From positions 1-20,983 of the IMG/VR virus record IMGVR_UViG_3300042691_040843: DNA of 20,983 nt; one strand, given 5' to 3'. Positions 11,301-16,006 of the stretch are shown one piece after another (position 1 is the first letter of the stretch; each line of letters starts with the position of its first letter). The notes under the pieces were generated by a model. It worked only from the letters and a program-made list of their open reading frames with translations. It was not told where the DNA came from and ran no database searches. This DNA is from a virus. Position numbers and translations under genes: made by a program.

Positions 11301-14300
11301 CAAGTTCTAATGGTATTACAATACCAGATCACTATTTTGTAACTGGCGAAGAGGTTAGATATTCTTATGCTGGTGCGGGAACAACACAAGCAATTGGTAT
11401 AGCACAAACAGTTGTTACTGGAATTGGAACAACAGATAAATTACCACAAACTGTTTATGTTGTAAAACTGAATGAAAGTAATATTCAATTAGCTGGAAGT
11501 GCTGCAGATGCTCTTAGAGGAAATCCATCTATTTTTGATATCACATCTGTTGGTATTGGAACTTCTCACTCATTTACAGCAATTAATCAGAATGCAAAGA
11601 ATATTATTGCAATTGATAATTATTTCCAATCTCCAATTGTAGGATCTTCGGTAACAACAACTTTGGCAAAAGATGCTTCAACTGTTGATAACCGACTTAC
11701 TTTCTCGGGAATAACTTCTTTCTTTGGTGGCAATTTAATACAAATTAATAATGAAATTATGAAAGTTAACACTGTTGGTCTTGGAAGCACTAATGTAATT
11801 CTTGTTGATAGACCTTGGATGGGAACTGGTTTATCAACACACTCTGCCGGAGATCTTATTCGTATTATTGAAGGTAATTACAACATTATTGAAAATACAA
11901 TACATTTTGCAGAAGCACCATATGGTCCAACACCTATAGGATCAATAACAAATCCACCAAATGACAGAGATTGGACTGGAATAACAACTCATTCTACTTT
12001 CCAAGGTAGAACTTTCTTAAGAAGTGGTATACCAAATACTGCACAAGAAACCTATAAATCAAATTATATCTTTGATGGAATTTCAAATCAATTCACTGGA
12101 ATCGGTAAGACATTTACACTCACCGCAAATAATCAAAATATAACAGGTTTCTCTACAAATAACGCAGTCATACTTATCAATGGAGTGTTCCAAGGACCTC
12201 AGGGAGCACAAGCAGAACTTGAAGATTATACTTTAATTGAAAGTGCAGGTATTTCTAGCATTAGATTCACTGGAACTGCATCTTCTGTTGGATATGATGT
12301 TAATAATGCAAGTATTCCTGTTGGTGGAATAATTATTTCTGTTGGTTCATCCACTGGATTTGGATTGCAACCATTAGTTTCTGCAGGTGGTACTGCTATT
12401 GTTTCTGCTGGAGGAACTATCTCATCCATCAGTATTGGTAACAGTGGTTCTGGTTATAGAATTGGAATTCAGACAGTAGTTAATGTTGGAGTTCAGACAT
12501 CAAGTACAGGAACTCCGAATATTGAGTTCATTGGGACAGCATCAGTAAGCAACGGTCGCATCATTGGAGTTACAATAACAAATCCAGGATCTGGATATAC
12601 ATCATCAAATCCACCACTAGTTGTTTTTGATGATCCACTTTCATATACCAATATTCCTCTCATTTATAGCTCTTCTTCATTCCAAGGAATAGGAACAGAA
12701 GCAAAAATTGATGTTACTGTTGGTCAAGGATCTAGTGTAATCGATTTCACAATTAAAAATACTGGATATGGATATGGTCAAGGTGAAATCTTAACCGTGA
12801 AAATAGGTGGTAACACTGGAATTCCTACCGATACTTCAAAACCATATTCAGAATTTCAAATTGCAATTGATAAAACTTATAATGACTTCTTCTCCGGATG
12901 GGTTCTTGGTCAACTTGAAGTTCTTGATAGTTTTGAAGAGTTGTTTGATGGAGTAATGAAGAAGTTTCCACTTAAACTTGGCGGTGGTTTAGTTACTATT
13001 CGTGCTGCAAAGGGTTCAAACATCGATGTTAAATCAACACTTCTAATATTCCTCAATGATATTCTCCAAAAACCAGGTGAAGCATATTTCTTTGAAGGTG
13101 GAAGTGTAATTGAGTTTAGTGAAGCACCTAAGGAAGGTGATTTTGTCAAAGTTATATTCTACAAAGGTAGTGGTGATATTGATGTTGTCTTTAGAGATGT
13201 TCTTGAGACAATCAAAGTTGGCGATGAACTAACTCTGAACTATGAACCAGGATTTGGTCAAGGTCTTGGACTTCAGCAAGAAGAAAGAGTTGTTACTGGT
13301 ATAAACACAACTGATTCACTCGAAACAAATCCTTACTCCGGTCCTGGAATCACAACCGATGATACTCTACTAAGACCTATTAAGTGGTGCAAACAAACTT
13401 CTGATAAGATCATTAACGGAAGAATTGTTGGAAAGGATAGAATTCAGTATGAACCTCTTATTAATCCATCTTCTTACCTAATCAGTGCTGTTGGTGTAGG
13501 TTCAACAACCATTTATGTTGATAATATCAAACCATTCTTTAATGCACAGAATGAGAGTCCATTACTAACCTTCCAAAATCAAGTTACTTTCATTTCGCAA
13601 GATTCTCTCGTTGCAGCATCTGGAACAGCAATTGTTTCTTCCGCTGGTTCAGTAACTTCCATTGACATTACTGAGGGTGGTTATGGTTATTCATCTGCAC
13701 CAGCAATAACAATTGAGAATCCAGTTGGTCTTGCAGTTTCTTATAGAGCAACTGCAACATCAACAATTATTAATGGTAGCATTGATACAATTTCGTTAAC
13801 TTTTGCGGGTAGTGGATATACGTCCACAAATTCACCAGCAGTTCTTATTGAACCACCAACACTACTAAAAGAAACTTCTAGCACTGTTATTTACTCTGGT
13901 GACTCTGGAGTTGTTGTTGGAGTTGGAACAACAACTTTAGAAACAATATTTGATTTGTTCATTCCTACAGATTCTTTCTTAAGAGATAATACTCTTGTTG
14001 GTTCTGCAATTACTGTAAGTGGAATTTCTACAGGCGACTTCTTCATTATTTACAATTCTAATGTAGGAAGTGCTTTTACATCTATTAATTCTTTCAGTAA
14101 CTCAAATCAAATTATTGGTGTTGGAACTCAATTCTTAGATAATGTCTATCAGGTCTATTCTGCACAAGATGTTATGGTAAACATTATTGGAGTTGGAACA
14201 ACTGCAGTAAAAAGAGTTTATGTGAGAAGTGGTATCAGTACTATTGATTTTAGTTCTACAGCAATCACATTTGACTCAACAGTTTATGATTTTAGCTCTC

Positions 14301-14506
14301 TTGGAATTGGCACTGGTGTTGGAACATTCCTCGGAATTTCTACCTCTAATTACTATGGAAACTTTAGTTGGGGTAAAGTCATACTTTCCGAACCTTTGGA
14401 GAGTGGTCCATTTAATTCATATACTCTAAGAGGTGTTGGCGGTATTTCAACTTCAGCATTCGTAAATAGAACTGAACCTCTTAAATATCTCAACTACACA
14501 AGTTAA
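2348..14506 (+). CDS. Giant mosaic virion protein with gp7-like N-terminus and YHYH-type domain
   Basis: A 4052-residue open frame with no interruption, occupying the place of T4 gene 7. Residues 15-52 (LLVEFLKQYYVSQEYQG) and 160-230 look helical. The block D203-FYDSKG...SFKILFGALYGEQVDV-228 resembles DFYSTKG...SYKFLFKVLYNEEVEI in the C-terminal part of T4 gp7 (recalled from memory), with a beta segment (about 55-155) between the two helical parts. Residues 1220-1372 form a YHYH-type domain: HSPIIGWSYDGNPIYGPYGY (1260-1279), LDEHNGRFCVTP (1325-1336) and YPYFIG (1368-1373). Its eponymous YHYH is replaced by YAYF (1343-1346). The rest is beta-rich modules: G-S-G-Y repeats, HGF-tGd-V-Y repeats, a duplicated module at 2717-2927, and two NG-Q-P modules near 3241-3327 and 3528-3613. 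It has only about nine cysteines. Start chosen from the TAAGGA site. The role is probably baseplate wedge plus outward fibre or adhesin. Whether the product is processed cannot be told from the sequence. Confidence 0.85.
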   Translation: MSETRVKIQSIIENQIPDFIAEESPLLVEFLKQYYVSQEYQGAPTDLIQNIDKYLKLEENAQTTEFTYLSEDLDSFSTTINADALGVGGLISTFTQGFPDRYGLLLIDNEIITYEYKTATTFENCSRGFSGVTSYRKPNVPNELTFRSSAASTHSKGAKIYNLSDLFLQEFFAKIKNQFIPGFSERSLEPDLNKRSFILNSVDFYDSKGTDDSFKILFGALYGEQVDVIKPREYLFRPSDAGYRRTKDLVVEAISGNPLDLLNKTLYQDEYSEYAIENSYASITDVEKIFLGEEEYFKLSFDSDYNKDIILEGSLYGNFTLHPKTRIVSLVSSGSTVIDVDSTIGFPNSGTLVTTYSNGSEVILTYSGKSVTQFYNVTNATSTISPETEIRLDVYAYGYAGITTEEQIKVRIGSVLDQVVILDDTYLFSKDDTARIKTLGISSSTVRRSNWIDNIANTFKVSSFILQDISNFTYDVTLFDSHNFRIGDTLQITNSSSVSNNSTVVDVLDDKRFSIRGQGQLSPNLTYNVSRYILKPNSSIYPQLNVNTANIQNVYTNYSDEALVASSSIPFYYDQLLNPYDKKVTFSGSFSGEVLQITSGLDHGFYTGDKVYYSPGRVVSTSLSDDLNPVTTEVVSKFPELVEGLYYIKRIDATRISLAKSPSNIADNNFISVSGTVTSNTISYYDFANKNLQPQNILREVIDPVNKSGNHETNPGKIGILVNGVEILNYKSAETIFYGQIDNLDVSSRGSGYDVLNPPSLDITDSQGIGATGICAVNGSLQRIEIIDSGFDYVNKPFVTIIGGNGKNASAEINMVSVEHNSLFNAESSSTNVNLFTDTIGFATYHKFRDYERVIYLTDGQKGIAGLTTEASYYVSVIDGFNVKLHEKESEAISGINTVNLNDYGVGIHRFKSAVRKEIISDIIVTNSGEGYQNKQRTVSVSGINTALSTINIESHGYLTGEEIIYSTNGSTISGLNTTSQYLVKKIDENSFKLAPVGLGTTAKTYYLDTEQFINFNSIGSGTHSFNYTPITVSITGNIGVSTLSGQDFAAKIQSIFRGSIDSVYLTTKGSNYGSEEVINYNRQPIFNLRSGTGAELVTIVDNQGKITEVLVTRPGSGYNSPPDLLITGRGNYAKLTPIVENGQLVEVKVINGGIGYEDGTTIDVVPAGQNCRLFANIQKWTVNLFQKYFNILGSDDGVVTLSNRDSYGLQYCHLYAPRKLRQSLYAKSQNGDNVIDDLTLYGITDLREVNNQEVSSTYHSPIIGWSYDGNPIYGPYGYSTPTGGTAKAMLSGYELVSKTNRPSLTNFPQGFFNEDYEFKGNGDLDEHNGRFCVTPDFPNGVYAYFSTISSGSVDTDGPFRGYKRPSYPYFIGTSFYSQPNNFNFSKESNQDEYKFDNFKWFRSTFNYALKSSNSFYNYIFNPNRVKNQTVNVNYASRGKVETIGILTGGTNYNVGDRLIFDNIGTGGLNAAAKVEKVFSKDVTNVSASTTSFSSVEFATLDGSGQIIGFTTAPHRLKNLELINVSGFNTYFSKIEGTYNIGVRTDNFITTLGISTIGVTGLTTYFYLSGILEFPYIRENDILGIGTQEKVKVLNVDSASGRIRVLRQYESTVSSAYTATTPLYEDPRKFRINTGFKTDYAYSVNREIYFNPKESVGIGTSASVGVGTTAIFSLPGVGVTQVFVPYQSIYLPNHQLKTGEKVSYSTNGGSQILVFDGISSFSLPQTQDLYVANVSNNFIGVSTVKIGLGSTGFVGVGTTTSVGLLFFKNFGTGDHHSFTTRRESIVGEISKNIVTVATASTHGLSIGDNVDMVSVPKDTETIVVKYNDNSRRVVFKPQSFLAINVDTSEDTIYIENHGFKNGDKVVYTSASPSGGLTNEGIYYILYYTKDKVRLCSTKYNLNLNVPNYINITSASNGTLSLINPQLEIYRNKVVTFDLSDSSLSFLSGPTLYSAFDLNFYKDANYRYEFEGTGTSKNFEVIRSGRVGIDTTARVSILLNNNVPDNFYYRLENANEDFIGDVKKQIIVDTEVYNHNQINLISSKYTGSHRVTGIGTTNTFTFDLSDYPETDSYNQTTSNLYYETNSSTAYGAVSRINIINGGYNYEFTPGISTVTSNYGSGAIFEVQSNSIGSIVKNEIENIGFDYPTDLTLSPSLNLPEILQIEPLSSFVDISILSAGKNYLTPPGLVVIDGFAKKVVADVDLRYEIGATKVRIVKNTYGMYNTTPTIIPINNSNGVGINTISYNSTTKDVTVGFNTGFSDVFPFSIGDEVLIENTSVGVGSTARGYNSSSYDYKLFTVTAINPALGGNTGSITYNLSNYLFAGEFPGVPDLSVSTGRVVNSNDFPVFDIKLKKNDFFVGETVISQSGIGIVESWNNKIEYLKVSTDSDLLIGDTLTGQSSNTRGIIKRKIEFDSYIKLGPTSKVNKGWIYDTGFLNNNVQRIADNNYYQYFSYSLKSRVPLETWNDSVQSLNHTSGFLKFSDLMIENQDGDRTSVNVFANDSIADVVVDIIGSGDLNCVYTFDLATEGTTRIGTGLVSNEIILQNRILTDYFESVGNRVLIIDDISDQFNSNPRSTRFSTIDQFELTSARTKKYFTYVRDKRFTAERQILIVSLLHDDVNGYLNQYGRVETYVDLGSFDFSISGSLGQLNFYPIKFSVNDYDISYISHDLKSSIVGVGQSDLGNIANLKSTQTSIPIGSSSASNIVSIADTYRSAKVLIEIGATDGSFYEFDEINLLQDGTNVDIVDYGQLTDHTITNSYGIPGLGTYIPYIDGSTVKIDFKPDSALGIGVTINTLAISIASSTSSSVGVGTEELVTGYVSSGIASIAASGSPIETVITEYPNNHSCSYYIVSVEDTTNQRYQMSEVLVVDDGTDASITEYGIIQTHSSLGNIGAAVSTNGTQLTFTPEPSINVQVRVFQNALSFEKVNISKNSIDFTNAEITSNFGNYEGTERSVRRSFDLTHRQNPIFLRYFDGSDSSIVSTSSNGITIPDHYFVTGEEVRYSYAGAGTTQAIGIAQTVVTGIGTTDKLPQTVYVVKLNESNIQLAGSAADALRGNPSIFDITSVGIGTSHSFTAINQNAKNIIAIDNYFQSPIVGSSVTTTLAKDASTVDNRLTFSGITSFFGGNLIQINNEIMKVNTVGLGSTNVILVDRPWMGTGLSTHSAGDLIRIIEGNYNIIENTIHFAEAPYGPTPIGSITNPPNDRDWTGITTHSTFQGRTFLRSGIPNTAQETYKSNYIFDGISNQFTGIGKTFTLTANNQNITGFSTNNAVILINGVFQGPQGAQAELEDYTLIESAGISSIRFTGTASSVGYDVNNASIPVGGIIISVGSSTGFGLQPLVSAGGTAIVSAGGTISSISIGNSGSGYRIGIQTVVNVGVQTSSTGTPNIEFIGTASVSNGRIIGVTITNPGSGYTSSNPPLVVFDDPLSYTNIPLIYSSSSFQGIGTEAKIDVTVGQGSSVIDFTIKNTGYGYGQGEILTVKIGGNTGIPTDTSKPYSEFQIAIDKTYNDFFSGWVLGQLEVLDSFEELFDGVMKKFPLKLGGGLVTIRAAKGSNIDVKSTLLIFLNDILQKPGEAYFFEGGSVIEFSEAPKEGDFVKVIFYKGSGDIDVVFRDVLETIKVGDELTLNYEPGFGQGLGLQQEERVVTGINTTDSLETNPYSGPGITTDDTLLRPIKWCKQTSDKIINGRIVGKDRIQYEPLINPSSYLISAVGVGSTTIYVDNIKPFFNAQNESPLLTFQNQVTFISQDSLVAASGTAIVSSAGSVTSIDITEGGYGYSSAPAITIENPVGLAVSYRATATSTIINGSIDTISLTFAGSGYTSTNSPAVLIEPPTLLKETSSTVIYSGDSGVVVGVGTTTLETIFDLFIPTDSFLRDNTLVGSAITVSGISTGDFFIIYNSNVGSAFTSINSFSNSNQIIGVGTQFLDNVYQVYSAQDVMVNIIGVGTTAVKRVYVRSGISTIDFSSTAITFDSTVYDFSSLGIGTGVGTFLGISTSNYYGNFSWGKVILSEPLESGPFNSYTLRGVGGISTSAFVNRTEPLKYLNYTS
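7605..7628 (+). repeat. 24-bp direct repeat, copy 1
   Basis: A 24-base stretch inside the giant gene, containing GTTGGAGTTGGAACAACA, recurs without mismatch at 13914-13937. It encodes one of the many VGVGTT turns of the protein. The copies are 6309 bases apart, a multiple of three and in the same frame, so recombination between them would remove 2103 residues without a frameshift. Confidence 0.8.
10490..11130 (+). repeat. Tandem pair of about 80-residue beta modules within the giant protein
   Basis: Protein-level duplication at residues about 2717-2801 and 2847-2927. Both copies follow one pattern: a strand, then DGT..-I-.(D/E)YG....H, then (D/N)G(S/T)-x-(K/L)-x-(D/T)F-x-P, and an ending in (T/N)-(L/A)-AIS or NALSF. 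They are too diverged to show as DNA repeats, so the duplication is old or each copy was acquired separately. A linker rich in Ser, Gly and Ile (SSVGVGTEELVTGYVSSG) separates them. I know this module type only as a recurring one in marine phage structural proteins, with no assigned function. Confidence 0.6.
13914..13937 (+). repeat. 24-bp direct repeat, copy 2
   Basis: Identical to 7605-7628, in the same reading frame of the giant gene, and again encoding a VGVGTT turn. Shorter, imperfect relatives of the motif (ggtgttggaac, ggagttggaac) occur at several other points, for example near 7331, 14116 and 14188. Confidence 0.8.
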
Positions 14507-14507
14507 T

Positions 14508-14515
14508 AATAAATA
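14508..14515 (+). promoter_or_regulatory. Putative T4-type late promoter box (AATAAATA)
   Basis: AATAAATA lies two bases after the stop codon of the giant gene, in the 28-base spacer, and ends 19 bases before the next ATG. Box and spacing are the same as upstream of gene 25. The spacer has no hairpin that would act as a terminator, so read-through from the upstream unit is also likely. Confidence 0.6.
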
Positions 14516-14534
14516 AAAGAAACCGTAAGTTACG

Positions 14535-15974
14535 ATGTCAAGAGTAGCAATAAACACTGGTTCTGTTGCAAACGATGGAACTGGTGATAGTTTAAGAATT
14601 GCTGGTGGTATTATTAATAATAACTTTAGTGAAATATACAGGCAATTTGGTGATGGTAATAATTTAACACCAACTTGGAATAAAACTGCTGCAGGTATTA
14701 ATACAACTTCAAGCGTTGGAATTGGTACTACAAATCCAAGATTTACACTTGAAGTTGGTGCAGTGGGTGCATCTGGAACTTCATTGTGGGTTAATGGTAA
14801 TGCTAGAGTTACTGGTATTTTGACTGTCGGTTCATCTTCAATTGTATTAGATGGCAATGCAAATAAAATTTTAGTTGGTTCTGGAATTTCATTTGACGGA
14901 AACACTGGAATTATAAGTGCAACTGCATTTTATGCCGGTGGTTCAATTATAACTGGCGGTGGCGGAAGTGGGGGAGGGGTTAACTATTGGGGCAGTGGTG
15001 CTTCTGGCATCAGTACAACTGCAAATGTTGCTATTGGAACAGTAACTCCAACATCAAAACTAACCGTTGTTGGCGATTCTTTATTCTCTGGTATTGCAAC
15101 TTTCAGAAGTAATTTAACTCTTGCAAATTTAACTTCATCATCTAACTTGTTAAGATTTGGAAGTAATTCTTACATAAACCAAGGAAATGATGATGTTTTT
15201 TCGTTTCATATAACTTCTGGAACTGATGGTTCAGGAACTGAATCAAGTTTTGTTTTTAGAACAACAGAACCTGGAAGTTCTCCAATTCCAGATCAAGCAT
15301 ATGATGCACTTAGAGTTTATAGTAGTGGAAACTATTGGAATAGATTAGTCAGAGTATATACAAACTTCCATGCAGATAACAATGCATTCGTTGGTGGTGA
15401 CTTACAAGTTGGCGCAGCGAGTACACTTATTGGAGCAGGAAGCACACTTGGTTCGTTTAAAGTTGGTGCTGGTGGAACAGTCATTACCACAACTTCTACT
15501 GGATTGGTTGGTATAGGAACCACAAATCCAACAAGTCCTCTTACAGTTAAAGGAAATACTTCTCTTGAAACTTTAAGTGTTTCTGGTGTTTCTACTGCTG
15601 GAATTATAACGGGAGCAACTTATTATGGTGATGTATCTAATGCAGCGGATGGTAGATGGACTTTGGGTGCAAATGGATCTAGTGATTATACTTTTACTGG
15701 AATTGGATTTACTCAAACAACTAATGATCCGATTTTATATCTCGCAAGAGGTAGAGTATATGAGTTTGTAAATAATTCCGGGGGATCTCATCCATTCCAG
15801 ATTCGTTTAAGCAATGGTGGATCTGCATATAATGATGGTGTAACAAACAATGGAGCATCAAGTGGAACGATACGATTTCAAATTCCGTTTAATGCTCCTA
15901 ATACTTTATATTATCAGTGTATGAATCATTCTGGAATGGGTAATACGATAAGTGTTTATCCTAACACTATTTGA
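14535..15974 (+). CDS. Fibre-like virion protein: gp9/gp10-type N-terminus, cupredoxin-like C-terminus
   Basis: A 479-residue protein in three parts. The N-terminus has NDGTGDSLRIAGGIINNNF (13-31) followed by EIYRQFGDG. This is the attachment motif shared by T4 gp9 and gp10 (NVVDDGTGDYLRKGG.KINENFDELY in gp10, from memory). The middle carries three fibre-type repeats of the form V-x-IGT-x-x-P...L-x-V, starting near residues 61, 165 and 325, and a Gly-rich hinge at 141-148. The C-terminal 100 residues (about 372-479) look like a cupredoxin beta-barrel. They have His419 (GGSHPFQI) and Cys462-x2-His465-x2-Met468 (YYQCMNHSGMGN), the ligand order of a type 1 copper site. Copper binding is inference. 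It is likely a fibre or adhesin mounted on the baseplate, facing outward. No Shine-Dalgarno sequence is clear, and the start follows from the N-terminal motif beginning a few residues after the ATG. Only the N-terminus resembles gp9/gp10, so I give no T4 gene name. Confidence 0.85.
   Translation: MSRVAINTGSVANDGTGDSLRIAGGIINNNFSEIYRQFGDGNNLTPTWNKTAAGINTTSSVGIGTTNPRFTLEVGAVGASGTSLWVNGNARVTGILTVGSSSIVLDGNANKILVGSGISFDGNTGIISATAFYAGGSIITGGGGSGGGVNYWGSGASGISTTANVAIGTVTPTSKLTVVGDSLFSGIATFRSNLTLANLTSSSNLLRFGSNSYINQGNDDVFSFHITSGTDGSGTESSFVFRTTEPGSSPIPDQAYDALRVYSSGNYWNRLVRVYTNFHADNNAFVGGDLQVGAASTLIGAGSTLGSFKVGAGGTVITTTSTGLVGIGTTNPTSPLTVKGNTSLETLSVSGVSTAGIITGATYYGDVSNAADGRWTLGANGSSDYTFTGIGFTQTTNDPILYLARGRVYEFVNNSGGSHPFQIRLSNGGSAYNDGVTNNGASSGTIRFQIPFNAPNTLYYQCMNHSGMGNTISVYPNTI
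14954..14979 (+). other. G-rich tract encoding a poly-glycine hinge
   Basis: A run of about 26 bases is nearly all G with C, T and A interruptions (GGCGGTGGCGG, then GGGGGAGGGG), followed by another GGGG at 14989-14992. It encodes Gly141-Gly148 (GGGGSGGG). Such G density stands out sharply in this AT-rich genome. It could fold as a two-layer G-quadruplex in the coding strand or mRNA. The simplest reading is a flexible linker. Confidence 0.7.
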
Positions 15975-15981
15975 AATACTT

Positions 15982-15989
15982 GATAAATA
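15982..15989 (+). promoter_or_regulatory. Putative T4-type late promoter box (GATAAATA)
   Basis: GATAAATA sits in the 32-base spacer between the fibre-like gene and gene 8, ending 17 bases before the gene 8 ATG. It is the third box of this type at the third non-coding junction. The leader that follows (GATAAAAACTCCGTCAA) has no purine-rich ribosome-binding site. Confidence 0.6.
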
Positions 15990-16006
15990 GATAAAAACTC
16001 CGTCAA

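Noticed and set aside
12226-13149. Two minus-strand frames (12226-12429 and 12910-13149)
   Set aside because: Both lie inside the giant gene and have repetitive Pro/Thr-rich products mirroring the sense repeats.
2348-14506. Several genes merged by sequencing error
   Set aside because: The single frame runs through 4052 codons without a stop or a visible shift, and the same module types recur along its length.
14507-14534. Transcription terminator between the giant and fibre-like genes
   Set aside because: The spacer has no inverted repeat able to form a stable hairpin. The 15975-16006 spacer lacks one as well.
14453-14905. Minus-strand open frame of 150 codons
   Set aside because: It lies opposite the end of the giant gene and the start of the fibre-like gene, has no ribosome-binding site or promoter, and its Pro/Leu/Val-rich product is what the complement of Gly/Thr/Asn-rich repeats gives.
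15648-15971. A host-derived plastocyanin acting in photosynthetic electron transport
   Set aside because: The domain is fused to a virion fibre protein with no signal peptide, and the His-x2-Met spacing is shorter than in plastocyanin. Cyanophages do carry photosynthesis genes, but as separate genes.
14535-15974. Naming the gene 9 or 10
   Set aside because: Only the first 41 or so residues resemble gp9/gp10; the rest is a fibre-type chain and a cupredoxin-like domain.
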